A DNA stretch of 30,835 nt from CADCTM01 sp049671305. GTDB lineage: Bacteria > Cyanobacteriota > Cyanobacteriia > Cyanobacteriales > Coleofasciculaceae. The notes below the pieces were generated by a model. That model ran no database searches. It was not told the DNA's origin and saw nothing but the letters and a program-made list of their open reading frames with translations. A program made the translations under genes and the position numbers. The stretch covers positions 1 through 30,835 of the forward strand of contig JBATUR010000099.1 in assembly GCA_049671305.1 (NCBI GenBank), written 5' to 3'. Positions 1 through 7,925 of this stretch are shown one piece after another (within the stretch, counting starts at the first letter, position 1; each line of letters starts with the position of its first letter).

Positions 1-52
1 ACCTGATACATTTGACCTTTGTATTGGCAATCGAGAATTATATAAGTAAGTT

Positions 53-1204
53 ATGAAAGTCCTGGTTATTGGCGGCGATGGCTATTGCGGTTGGGCAACT
101 GCGCTTTATCTTTCTAACAAAGGGTACGAAGTCGGTATTATAGACAGCATGGTGCGCCGTCACTGGGATCTGGAATTGGGTGTAGACACCCTAACTCCCA
201 TCGCACCAATTCAGAAGCGTCTACAGCGTTGGCAAGACCTCACAGGTAAAACAATTGACTTGTATGTTGGCGACATTACCAACTATGAATTTCTCAGTGG
301 GGCAATGCACAAATTTGAGCCAGGGGCAATAGTCCATTTTGGTGAACAACGCTCGGCACCATTTTCAATGATTGACCGTGAACACGCTGTTTTAACTCAG
401 GTTAATAATGTCGTAGGCACACTGAATTTATTGTATGCAATGCGACAAGATTTCCCCGACTGCCATTTGGTAAAATTGGGGACGATGGGTGAATATGGTA
501 CGCCAAATATTGATATTGAAGAAGGCTACATCACCATCGAACACAACGGGCGCAAAGATACCTTACCGTACCCGAAGCAACCGGGCAGTATGTATCACCT
601 CAGCAAAGTCCACGATAGCCATAATATCCACTTTGCTTGTAAGATGTGGGGTCTACGGGCGACTGATTTAAATCAAGGTGTTGTCTATGGCGTTTTGACT
701 GAAGAAACGGGCATGGATGAGTTGTTAATTAACCGCTTGGATTATGATGGGGTGTTTGGCACAGCTTTAAATCGTTTTTGCATTCAAGCGGCGATCGGTC
801 ATCCCTTGACGGTTTATGGTAAAGGTGGTCAGACGCGCGGCTTTTTGGATATTCGGGATACGGTGCGTTGTGTGGAAATTGCGATCGCTAATCCTGGAAA
901 TGCTGGTGAATTCCGCGTCTTTAACCAGTTTACCGAACTATTCAGCGTTGGCGATTTGGCAATGATGGTCAAAAAAGCTGGATCAGCAATGGGACTTGAT
1001 GTGGCAATTGATCACATAGATAATCCGAGAATTGAGAAAGAAGAACATTATTTCTCAGCAAAAAATACCAATCTTTTAAGTCTTGGTTTACAACCGCATT
1101 TCTTATCAGATTCCTTGCTTGATTCCTTACTAAATTTTGCCAATAAGTATCAAAGTCGAGTAGATAAAAATCAAATCTTACCCAAAGTTTCCTGGAAAAG
1201 ATAA
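53..1204 (+). CDS. sqdB: UDP-sulfoquinovose synthase SqdB
   Basis: Makes UDP-sulfoquinovose from UDP-glucose and sulfite using bound NAD, the first committed step of sulfolipid (SQDG) synthesis. The protein has 383 residues, normal for the family. It opens with an extended-SDR Rossmann motif (GGDGYCGW, residues 7-14). The SQD1-type active-site region follows, with Thr144 and Glu147 in LGTMGEYG and the Tyr181-xxx-Lys185 pair in MYHLSK; these line up with the Thr, Tyr and Lys known from plant SQD1. The start is the first ATG after a short AT-rich leader. It heads a same-strand group with a small membrane protein gene and sqdX, so the operon covers both committed steps of SQDG formation. Function is near certain. 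Confidence 0.97.
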   Translation: MKVLVIGGDGYCGWATALYLSNKGYEVGIIDSMVRRHWDLELGVDTLTPIAPIQKRLQRWQDLTGKTIDLYVGDITNYEFLSGAMHKFEPGAIVHFGEQRSAPFSMIDREHAVLTQVNNVVGTLNLLYAMRQDFPDCHLVKLGTMGEYGTPNIDIEEGYITIEHNGRKDTLPYPKQPGSMYHLSKVHDSHNIHFACKMWGLRATDLNQGVVYGVLTEETGMDELLINRLDYDGVFGTALNRFCIQAAIGHPLTVYGKGGQTRGFLDIRDTVRCVEIAIANPGNAGEFRVFNQFTELFSVGDLAMMVKKAGSAMGLDVAIDHIDNPRIEKEEHYFSAKNTNLLSLGLQPHFLSDSLLDSLLNFANKYQSRVDKNQILPKVSWKR

Positions 1205-1276
1205 ATAGAGTTGTTTCGATGAAACTTCTTTATTAACTAAAGGAAAAAACGAGATTTTTTAGTCTGACGGTAGCCC

Positions 1277-1582
1277 ATGAGACGACAACTTATTCTCCTA
1301 TTTTGTGTGGTTTTGCCAGGGTTTTCGGCTTTGGCAATTAGTACCTATTACTTATTCCCAGAATGGGCAGCATTAGATGCAGCTTATGGGCGCTACCGTC
1401 AAGTGATTAAATCTCCTTCTGCAACGACGAAAGATGTCTTAATAGCCCAAACAGCTCAGGATATTCATCGGATTAACTGCTTTGCCGAAGGGGTAGGATT
1501 ACTTTTAGGTGGAGTGATTTTATCTATTGGTATTCATGGAATGTGTACTCTGCCCAAAACACGAGCCAGAACAGACGTTTAA
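1277..1582 (+). CDS. small two-helix membrane protein between sqdB and sqdX
   Basis: Unrecognised protein of 101 residues. Residues 5-27 form a hydrophobic N-terminal helix or uncleaved signal. Residues 73-93 form a second membrane segment rich in Gly, Leu and Ile (starting EGVGLLLGG). Between them is a polar loop of about 45 residues containing a stretch rich in Lys, Ser and Thr. The gene sits 72 bp after sqdB, and its stop codon is only 3 bp before the sqdX ATG, so it is very probably co-transcribed and translationally coupled with sqdX. The position suggests a role in sulfolipid synthesis or membrane placement of SqdX, but nothing in the protein itself shows a catalytic function. Coding status is supported by tight packing and membrane topology. 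Confidence 0.8.
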   Translation: MRRQLILLFCVVLPGFSALAISTYYLFPEWAALDAAYGRYRQVIKSPSATTKDVLIAQTAQDIHRINCFAEGVGLLLGGVILSIGIHGMCTLPKTRARTDV

Positions 1583-1585
1583 TTT

Positions 1586-2719
1586 ATGCGAATTGCTTTA
1601 TTTACTGAAACTTTTTTGCCCAAAGTTGATGGCATTGTTACAAGATTACGTCACACAGTTGAACATTTACAACGGAATGGTGATCAAGTTTTAGTTGTTT
1701 CGCCAGATGGTGGTTTAACTGAATATAAGGGTGCGAAAATATATGGGGTTTCGGGTTTTCCCTTGCCGCTATATCCAGAGTTGAAATTGGCTTTGCCACG
1801 TCCATCAATTGGTGTAGCTTTGGAGGAATTTAAGCCAGATTTAATTCATGTCGTTAATCCGGCAGTATTAGGTTTAGCGGGTTTGTATTATGCAAAAATG
1901 ATGCAAATTCCTTTAGTGGCTTCTTATCACACACATTTGCCGCAATATTTGCAACATTATGGACTGGGAATGTTGGAGCCTGTAATGTGGGAGTTAATTA
2001 AAGCAAGTCATAATCAAGCGCAGTTGAATTTGTGTACTTCTTCAGTGATGGTAGAAGAATTGCGATCGCATGGTATCGAACATTTGGACTTGTGGCAACG
2101 GGGCGTGGATACCGAGACATTTCATCCGGGTTTGGTAAGTGAGGAAATGCGATCGCATCTGTCCCAAGGACACCCAGAAAGTCCTTTGTTACTATACGTT
2201 GGGCGACTGGGTGCAGAAAAGGAAATTGACCGCATTAAACCCGTCCTGGAAGCCATTCCCAATGCCCGTTTAGCCTTAGTTGGCGATGGACCACATCGTA
2301 GCGCCTTGGAAAAGCATTTTGAAGGAACGGCGACTCATTTTGTCGGTTATCTGACCGGCACAGAATTGGGTGCAGCTTTTGCCTCAGCAGATGCTTTTGT
2401 TTTTCCCTCCCGCACAGAAACCCTCGGATTAGTGCTTCTGGAGGCAATGGCGGCGGGTTGTCCGGTGGTGGCGGCGCGATCCGGTGGAATTCCTGATATT
2501 GTCACGGATGGCGTTAATGGCTACTTATTTGATCCGACTGATGAACAAGGAGCAATTGCCGCAACAATACGTCTTTTGAAGCAACAAGATGAGCGGGAAA
2601 CATTGCGTCAGAATGCCAGAATTGAGGCGGAAAGATGGGGTTGGGCGGCGGCAACTCGTCAGTTACAAAATTATTATAGAAATGTTGTTTCGCCACAGTC
2701 TTTATCATCGGCAGCGTGA
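1586..2719 (+). CDS. sqdX: sulfoquinovosyltransferase SqdX (GT4 family)
   Basis: Transfers sulfoquinovose from UDP-sulfoquinovose to diacylglycerol, the last step of SQDG synthesis, at the cytoplasmic or thylakoid membrane face. It is a 377-residue GT-B protein. The N-terminal acceptor half begins RIALFTETFLPKVDGI. The C-terminal nucleotide-sugar half carries YVGRLGAEKEI (Arg207 and Lys212), the EX7E pair Glu278 and Glu286 in TETLGLVLLE, and SGGIPDIV. These are the hallmarks of GT4 retaining transferases. The ATG follows the small membrane protein's stop by 3 bp. The neighbouring sqdB settles the specific name over other GT4 enzymes. The gene converges with the flavoprotein gene downstream across a 64-bp gap without a clear terminator. 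Confidence 0.95.
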   Translation: MRIALFTETFLPKVDGIVTRLRHTVEHLQRNGDQVLVVSPDGGLTEYKGAKIYGVSGFPLPLYPELKLALPRPSIGVALEEFKPDLIHVVNPAVLGLAGLYYAKMMQIPLVASYHTHLPQYLQHYGLGMLEPVMWELIKASHNQAQLNLCTSSVMVEELRSHGIEHLDLWQRGVDTETFHPGLVSEEMRSHLSQGHPESPLLLYVGRLGAEKEIDRIKPVLEAIPNARLALVGDGPHRSALEKHFEGTATHFVGYLTGTELGAAFASADAFVFPSRTETLGLVLLEAMAAGCPVVAARSGGIPDIVTDGVNGYLFDPTDEQGAIAATIRLLKQQDERETLRQNARIEAERWGWAAATRQLQNYYRNVVSPQSLSSAA

Positions 2720-2783
2720 TGTTTTTTTGCTTTAAAAGTTGGGCGTATTTTTGTCAGCGTGGCAGTAGAAAGTGCTGGTTATT

Positions 2784-4331
2784 TTATGATAACTTCGTCA
2801 ACAAACCCAACAACCTCTTACTGCTCGGAGTCAACAAAGTCCGACGATAAGCATCCGCCGCCTTCTTAATAGCTTCCGCCTGAGTTGGATAAGCATGAAT
2901 CACATTACTAAGAGTATTTAAACCCAACTTTCCCACAATTGCCGTCGTCACTTCACCAATCATTTCACCAGCATGACGAGCCACAATTGTTGCCCCTAAA
3001 ATTTGATCAGAATTCTGTTTATGAAGGATTTTCACAAAGCCTAATTCCTCACCATCAGCGATCGCCCGATCCACATCACTTAAATTAATCTTAATCGTCT
3101 CAACCTCAATACCCTTCTGCCTTGCCTCCTCTTCATACATCCCCACATGAGCAATTTCTGGGTCAGTATAAGTCGTCCAAGGCATCACTAAATCACTAAG
3201 TTTGGAGCGTCCCAAACCAAAGGGAGAAAACAAAGTATTCTTAATAACAATACGTGCCGCCGCATCAGCCGCATGAGTAAATTTATAGTCCATACAAATA
3301 TCACCAGCGGCATAAATTTTCGGGTTAGTTGTTTGCAGATAATCATTGACAAATACCCCTTGTTTTTTGTCATATTCCACCCCAATTGCCTCTAAATTCA
3401 AGCCTTCAACATTCGGTGTACGTCCCACACCAACCAAAATTTGATCAACAGTAATCGACTCTTCTTTACCCTTATTATTAAAATAAATAACTTTACCTTG
3501 ATCTGTTTTAACTACCCGCTGAATCTGACTACTTAAAATTAAGCGAATACCTTCTTTAATAAAGACATTTTGGATAATTTCAGAAGCATCATTATCCTCT
3601 TTATTTAAAAGGCGATCGCTCACGTCAAAAATCACCACCTCACTGCCCAAGCGCCGAAACGCTTGAGCCAATTCACAATCAAGAGGACCACCCCCAATCA
3701 AAGCCATGCGTCGCGGTTTTTCTGTTAAAGAAAACACCGTTTCATTAGTTAAATATCCAGCCTCTTCCATGCCTGTAATTGATAACCTAGTCGCTCTTGC
3801 ACCAGTCGCAATTACTGCCTTCTTAAACCGCAAAATATGATCACCAACTTCAACCCTATCACCACCCAAAAAACAACCCTTTCCTAAGAAAACATCCACT
3901 CCCAATTTTTTAAATCTTTCCGCAGAATCATGAGGACTAATTTCTGCTCTAATGCGACGCATTCGCTGCATAACATTGGCAAAATCTACCTCAATATTAT
4001 TAGAAACATGAATGCCATAAGCTTTTGCCTCAAGGATTTCAGCCACCACACGAGAAGAGCGGATCATGCACTTAGAAGGTATACAACCGACATTCAAACA
4101 ATCTCCACCCAACAGATGTTTTTCAATTAAAGCAACTTTCAAACCTAAACCAAGTCCCGCTGCCCCGGCTGCTACAACTAACCCCGCAGTACCACCACCA
4201 ACTACTACCAAATCGTAACAATCAACAGGCTCAGGATTAACCCAATCAGGCGGATGAACATAGGAAACCAAAGTTTGATTATACTCATCCATTGGTGAGA
4301 TATTAACAGGCTCAAATGCTGAATTTGACAT
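2784..4331 (-). CDS. MerA/dihydrolipoamide dehydrogenase-type FAD disulfide oxidoreductase
   Basis: Class I pyridine nucleotide-disulfide oxidoreductase, 515 residues, of the type often labelled mercuric reductase in cyanobacteria. The FAD motif GGGTAG is at residues 45-50. The redox-active disulfide is Cys78 and Cys83 in GGDCLNVGCIPSKC. A second FAD contact (YAAGDIC) and the C-terminal dimerisation motif with the catalytic-base region HAYPTQAEA are present. There is no N-terminal heavy-metal-binding domain and no C-terminal vicinal cysteine pair as in true MerA, so mercury reduction is doubtful and the substrate is unknown. The NAD(P) motif reads GGGPLD (213-218) where the third glycine is expected, a single-base GGT to GAT change. 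It lies 53 bp downstream of the TVP38-family gene on the same strand, so the two are probably one operon. Confidence 0.9.
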   Translation of the reverse strand: MSNSAFEPVNISPMDEYNQTLVSYVHPPDWVNPEPVDCYDLVVVGGGTAGLVVAAGAAGLGLGLKVALIEKHLLGGDCLNVGCIPSKCMIRSSRVVAEILEAKAYGIHVSNNIEVDFANVMQRMRRIRAEISPHDSAERFKKLGVDVFLGKGCFLGGDRVEVGDHILRFKKAVIATGARATRLSITGMEEAGYLTNETVFSLTEKPRRMALIGGGPLDCELAQAFRRLGSEVVIFDVSDRLLNKEDNDASEIIQNVFIKEGIRLILSSQIQRVVKTDQGKVIYFNNKGKEESITVDQILVGVGRTPNVEGLNLEAIGVEYDKKQGVFVNDYLQTTNPKIYAAGDICMDYKFTHAADAAARIVIKNTLFSPFGLGRSKLSDLVMPWTTYTDPEIAHVGMYEEEARQKGIEVETIKINLSDVDRAIADGEELGFVKILHKQNSDQILGATIVARHAGEMIGEVTTAIVGKLGLNTLSNVIHAYPTQAEAIKKAADAYRRTLLTPSSKRLLGLLTKLS

Positions 4332-4384
4332 TAATTAATTTTAAGTATGACGCATGATATAGAGCTTACAGCCAGACATCCCAA

Positions 4385-5149
4385 TTAAGAAACCTTTTCC
4401 TCTAAAGCCTTGCGGGCAATACGAGTCACAAACACCGTTACAGCCACAGTAGCAATAAAACCGACGATTCGCAGAGTCCATTGTACAGCAAGGTTTCCTG
4501 GTTGATTTTCAGTGCCAATCAAAGCACAACTACCAGCCAAAGAACCCAAGTAAACATACATAATTGTGCCAGGAATCATACCGACAAAGCCGAGAAGATA
4601 ATCTTTCAGAGCAACGCCAGTAACTCCAAAAGCATAGTTTAAGAGATTAAACGGAAAAACCGGAGATAAGCGCGTTAAAAGTACAATTTTAAAGCCTTCT
4701 TTGCCAACCGCGTCATCAATTGCCTTAAATTTTTCATTGCCAGCAATTTTTTTATAAACCCAACCTCTAGCTAAATAACGACCGATTAAAAACGCCGCTG
4801 TTGCACCTAATGTTGCACCAATAAAAACATAGATAGAGCCTAAAAATACACCATAAACAACACCAGCACCTAAAGTAACAATTGATCCTGGCAAAAAAGC
4901 AACAGTTGCAATGATATAAAGAGCAATATAAGCGATCGCTCCCACAGCACCAAAACTATTAATCTTAATCAAAACACTTCGCAACATTTCTTGCAAATTA
5001 AAGCCCTGAGCGGCATTCGTTTGCTGTGCTAGTGCTGGAGTTGCCACCACAAAAAGTGCCATCCCTACCGCCAGTAACATCAAAAAAGCTAGTCGAAACG
5101 AAAGCAATTTTCGGGCTGAGAATTGATATTTGAGCAACTTGTCCATCAT
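4385..5149 (-). CDS. TVP38/TMEM64 (VTT domain) membrane protein
   Basis: Inner-membrane protein of the SNARE-associated/DedA-like VTT superfamily, 254 residues. An N-terminal hydrophobic segment (about 16-41, ending in ALAQ) may be a signal anchor. The VTT core runs from about residue 65 to 205 and includes FLPGSIVTLGAGVVYG (85-100), GATLGATAAFLIGRYLARG (111-129) and RLSPVFPFNLLNYAFG (160-175), followed by a last membrane helix at 224-243. Such proteins are linked to lipid scrambling or membrane homeostasis in other organisms; the substrate here is unknown. It is the upstream gene of a pair with the FAD oxidoreductase, a pairing that suggests a shared, undefined redox or membrane role. The start chosen is the first of two adjacent ATGs. 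Confidence 0.88.
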   Translation of the reverse strand: MMDKLLKYQFSARKLLSFRLAFLMLLAVGMALFVVATPALAQQTNAAQGFNLQEMLRSVLIKINSFGAVGAIAYIALYIIATVAFLPGSIVTLGAGVVYGVFLGSIYVFIGATLGATAAFLIGRYLARGWVYKKIAGNEKFKAIDDAVGKEGFKIVLLTRLSPVFPFNLLNYAFGVTGVALKDYLLGFVGMIPGTIMYVYLGSLAGSCALIGTENQPGNLAVQWTLRIVGFIATVAVTVFVTRIARKALEEKVS

Positions 5150-5542
5150 GACTTAACTTCACTCTTGTCTTTTGGTTGGCAATTGTTCACTTAGAAACCA
5201 GATTGGTAAACCATTAAAAGGCTGATCCAGTCAAATCTCTCTGCTGCTAAAAGCTAGATGCACCAACTCTTTTATATTTACATAAGTAAAATGTTCGTTA
5301 GTAACACAAGTTCATGCCAAGAGCGCTAGCCGATTTAACTTCAGCCCTGGCTTGTCGGTAGTCAGTTGGCTTGTGACACCCTTGAATCCTTGCTCTTATG
5401 TTCCCTTTACACCTGGAATGTTGGAAAATCGGAATATTCTCAAACTGAAAATAGTCTAAACGATTCTCTCCCTTTATTACCAGGCTAGTGCTTAACTTTT
5501 TACCCCAAACAAAAACACAACTGTTCATAAGGAGTTTTTTCA
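5150..5542. other. divergent intergenic region, 393 bp
   Basis: Separates the minus-strand TVP38 gene from the plus-strand 93-residue gene and must hold promoters for both. The only clear element is the strong ribosome binding site AAGGAG at about 5530-5535, serving the ATG at 5543. An open frame on the minus strand spans much of the gap but has no family resemblance and overlaps that ribosome site, so it is not called. No convincing paired -35/-10 boxes or structured RNA are visible. Confidence 0.5.
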
Positions 5543-5824
5543 ATGCAAACAGAGGATAATTTCACACAAGTAACCTTCTACTACATCGATGGTCAAAGCG
5601 AAGCTTATGAGCTTTCTATCACTCCCGAAGACTTTGCCGCACAACTCCCAAATTTACTCAACCAGCCTTGGCTTACCATGCACCTATTTGATCGAACGAT
5701 TTTGATTTGTACTGCCAAAATTATGAAAGTAGAAATAAAACCCGACAACCCACAAATCCAAGGAGAAGCAGTTTTTCTAGAAGCTCAACGAGTAACTGCC
5801 TTAACTCATGGCGTCAAAAGCTAA
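5543..5824 (+). CDS. conserved-looking small protein of unknown function (93 aa)
   Basis: Soluble 93-residue protein with no recognised domain. It is acidic at the N-terminus and predicted mixed alpha/beta: a strand-rich start (VTFYYIDGQSEAYEL), a helical stretch around residues 28-40 (PEDFAAQLPNLLNQ), then strands containing TMHLFDRTILICTAKIMKVEI. There is no signal peptide or membrane segment. Coding status is supported by an ideal ribosome site (AAGGAG, 7 bp before the ATG) and a 60-bp gap to the DUF362 gene on the same strand. The pair ends at a common terminator near 6928-6955. The fold hints at a small regulatory or adaptor protein, but no function can be assigned. Confidence 0.8.
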   Translation: MQTEDNFTQVTFYYIDGQSEAYELSITPEDFAAQLPNLLNQPWLTMHLFDRTILICTAKIMKVEIKPDNPQIQGEAVFLEAQRVTALTHGVKS

Positions 5825-5884
5825 TCAACAGCTACAAAAACCACAACTTCCCTGAATAAATCAAACCTAAACCAGACATCAATC

Positions 5885-6844
5885 ATGCCTACTGTTAGTC
5901 TAATTCGTGCTGATTCCTACCAACAGCAAGCTCTACAAGCCGACATAAAACGTTTACTAGAACCTTTGGGTGGCATTGGTGCTTTTGTCAAACCAGGCAA
6001 CCGAGTTTTACTTAAACCTAATCTACTCACTGCCGGTCGTCCTGGCAAGGAATGCATCACTCGCCCGGAACTTGTCCGCTGTGTTGCCCAGATGGTCCAA
6101 GAAGCAGGCGGTAAACCGTTTTTTGGCGATAGCCCAGCTTTTGGTACAGCAATGGGTGTAGCCCGCGCTAACGGCTATTTACCGATGATGGCAGAACTTA
6201 ATTTACCCGTTGTCGAATTTCACGGGCAGCGCTACCAAACTCAAAGCGACGCCTTTAATCATTTGCGACTGTCCAAGGAAGCAATGGAAGCAGACGTTGT
6301 GATTAATTTACCCAAGCTTAAATCTCATATGCAGTTAACCCTGACAATGGGAGTGAAGAACTTATTCGGCTGTGTTCCTGGCAAAATGAAAGCTTGGTGG
6401 CACATGGAAGCTGGTAAGGATGAAAATCGCTTTGGCGAAATGCTAGTAGAAACGGCACGGGCGATTAATCCAGATTTAACCATTTTAGATGGCATTATCG
6501 GGCATCAAGGCAATGGACCAAGCGGCGGCGAACCCAGACAGTTAAAGGTTTTGGGGGCGTCGTCCGATGTTTTTGCCCTCGATCGCTCTATTGTAGAAAT
6601 GCTCAATATTGATCCGGCACTAATTCCCACCATAACTGCCGCAGAGCGTTTGGGGCTTTCTTGCCAACTGGCAGAAATTACTTTTCCTCATCAGCGCCCG
6701 GTTGACCTTCAAGTAAGCGATTGGAAGCTACCTGATGCCCTCATGCCCATTGATTTTGGAATGCCCCGCGTCATTAAGTCAACCTTCAAGCATTTCTATA
6801 TCCGCTTGATTAAAGAACCCCTGCGAACATCTGCTGAACGTTAA
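5885..6844 (+). CDS. DUF362 domain protein
   Basis: Protein of 319 residues matching the DUF362 family throughout. It has the N-terminal VLLKPNLL motif (about residues 42-49), a glycine-rich FFGDSPAFG segment, INLPKLKSHMQLTLTMGVKNLFG in the middle, and ILDGIIGHQGNGPSGG towards the C-terminus. Many DUF362 proteins carry a ferredoxin-like 4Fe-4S domain at the C-terminus; here no CxxCxxC cluster is present, so this is the short cytosolic form. The biochemical function of the family is not established. It is downstream of the 93-residue gene in the same orientation and is followed by a hairpin terminator, so the two probably form one transcript. Confidence 0.88.
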   Translation: MPTVSLIRADSYQQQALQADIKRLLEPLGGIGAFVKPGNRVLLKPNLLTAGRPGKECITRPELVRCVAQMVQEAGGKPFFGDSPAFGTAMGVARANGYLPMMAELNLPVVEFHGQRYQTQSDAFNHLRLSKEAMEADVVINLPKLKSHMQLTLTMGVKNLFGCVPGKMKAWWHMEAGKDENRFGEMLVETARAINPDLTILDGIIGHQGNGPSGGEPRQLKVLGASSDVFALDRSIVEMLNIDPALIPTITAAERLGLSCQLAEITFPHQRPVDLQVSDWKLPDALMPIDFGMPRVIKSTFKHFYIRLIKEPLRTSAER

Positions 6845-6927
6845 ATCACAGGTTCTGTAAGCTTTGTTACAGCTTGTGGTCAGACAAATCACCTAACTTT
6901 ATGGTCACCCTCCGATTGCTTAATCAC

Positions 6928-6955
6928 ACCGCCTATAACAATAGGGCGGTTTTTT
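6928..6955 (+). terminator. intrinsic terminator after the DUF362 gene
   Basis: The stem pairs ACCGCC (6928-6933) plus TAT (6934-6936) with ATA and GGCGGT within 6941-6950, leaving one bulged G. A run of six T follows directly (6950-6955). The position, about 85 bp after the stop codon, fits the end of the 93-residue/DUF362 transcript. Confidence 0.65.
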
Positions 6956-7188
6956 ATGTTCAACTTTTAAGCCTCAATCTCAGTAAGTCACTCAAAATAG
7001 ATTCGGCTCTAGAAATATCAGAGTTTTAAAGATAAAATTCTGAATATCAAAAAACTAGTGTTTAATAATAATTATCTATTCCTTTAGGACGAATTTTCAG
7101 AACAGAGATGGCTTTTTTCTAGCAATTTCCTGGCGATTGTTTGCTAGAAGACAATCAACTGAGAATAAACCGCTAAGATAATAGTTAT

Positions 7189-7230
7189 ATTGGGTCTACA
7201 ATTCAACCCAATTAAAAAAAACTGAATTGT
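7189..7230 (+). repeat. overlapping inverted repeats in the leader of the 92-aa gene
   Basis: ATTGGGT (7189-7195) pairs with ACCCAAT (7206-7212). ACAATTCA, within the loop of that hairpin (7198-7205), pairs with TGAATTGT (7223-7230). The two stems interlock as in an H-type pseudoknot or act as alternatives. They end 25 bp before the ATG at 7256, so they would lie in the mRNA leader if transcription starts upstream. Confidence 0.4.
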
Positions 7231-7255
7231 ATCGAGTTCAAATTGCATCTAACTT

Positions 7256-7534
7256 ATGGAATCAAGTAGCCCGTCTGCCAACTCTTCTGACCCTCACCCC
7301 CATAGGTGGGCAGAGGTTATGGGCACAGTAATTGCTTTATTGACCCTGACTTTACCGATATTTGTCATCGCTTCCTACTCTTCAAACAGCGTTGATGTTA
7401 CACAACAGAAAACTTACTATTTGTCGTCGATGTCGCCAAAGACAAGCAAACGCTCTCACTCCCCAAAGCTACCTCTAGCCATTGGAAACGGGCAGCAAAG
7501 CCAGTCAAAGTCATCTTTGGTTAAAGGGGATTAA
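7256..7534 (+). CDS. small single-helix membrane protein (92 aa)
   Basis: Unrecognised 92-residue protein. The first 17 residues are rich in Ser and His and polar. Residues 18-43 (WAEVMGTVIALLTLTLPIFV onward) form one clear membrane helix. The remaining 49 residues are a basic tail rich in Ser, Lys and Gln with little predicted structure. This resembles small thylakoid or plasma-membrane proteins of cyanobacteria, but no family can be named. It stands alone, followed by a perfect 14-bp hairpin about 85 bp after its stop. The ATG at 7256 has no strong ribosome site. Coding status is likely but not certain. Confidence 0.6.
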   Translation: MESSSPSANSSDPHPHRWAEVMGTVIALLTLTLPIFVIASYSSNSVDVTQQKTYYLSSMSPKTSKRSHSPKLPLAIGNGQQSQSKSSLVKGD

Positions 7535-7925
7535 TAACTAGGGCAAATTTCTCAAGAAACCATCGCGATTAGGCAAACAACACCTAACAGGATGGTACCA
7601 TAACCACTCCAAACAAGTTAAGGGTAATGTCGGCAGACATTACCCTTAAAGTTTTATGACAAAAATGGAAATAAGCGCTAGTCTTCAGCCAGATAAGTCA
7701 AGAATTAGCTGATCTCCAAGACAAACCAAATTATAATTTACAAGGCGCAAAAGCCATTGCGTAAAGCTTTAATACACTTTAAACTTTGCCCAGGTGATAC
7801 ACACTGGCGTTAGAATGCTACACGGGGGTTGGTCAAAGCTTTCAAGAGGAGTGTTCAATTTTTAAGGGTTGAGCTTTAATTGAAAAGCACCTTCACTTGC
7901 TGTGTACCTGTAAAGTAATCGATCT
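7535..7925. other. intergenic region, 391 bp, with a strong hairpin
   Basis: Contains the 14-bp hairpin at 7618-7649 and then AT-rich sequence leading to the pyrophosphatase gene. No gene and no clear paired promoter boxes are visible. Confidence 0.5.
7618..7655 (+). terminator. perfect 14-bp hairpin, probable terminator
   Basis: TTAAGGGTAATGTC (7618-7631) is followed by the tetraloop GGCA and its exact complement (7636-7649). A TTTT run (7652-7655) comes two bases later. The stem is unusually long and perfect, and the T run is short. The most likely role is termination of the 92-residue gene's transcript; a structured small RNA element is an alternative. Confidence 0.55.

Larger units (their letters stand above)
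6845..7255. other. intergenic region with terminator and 5' leader, 411 bp
   Basis: Holds a small inverted repeat just after the DUF362 stop (CTGTAA at 6855-6860 and TTACAG at 6867-6872), the terminator near 6928-6955, and the AT-rich leader of the 92-residue membrane protein gene with overlapping inverted repeats at 7189-7230. No gene is visible in it. Confidence 0.6.

Noticed and set aside
2784..4331. True mercuric reductase (merA)
   Set aside because: No N-terminal metal-binding domain, no C-terminal vicinal cysteines and no mer genes nearby; only the general flavoprotein family is supported.
5298..5543. Minus-strand 81-residue open frame
   Set aside because: It fills the divergent spacer and overlaps the ribosome site of the gene at 5543, with no family resemblance and no good ribosome site of its own.
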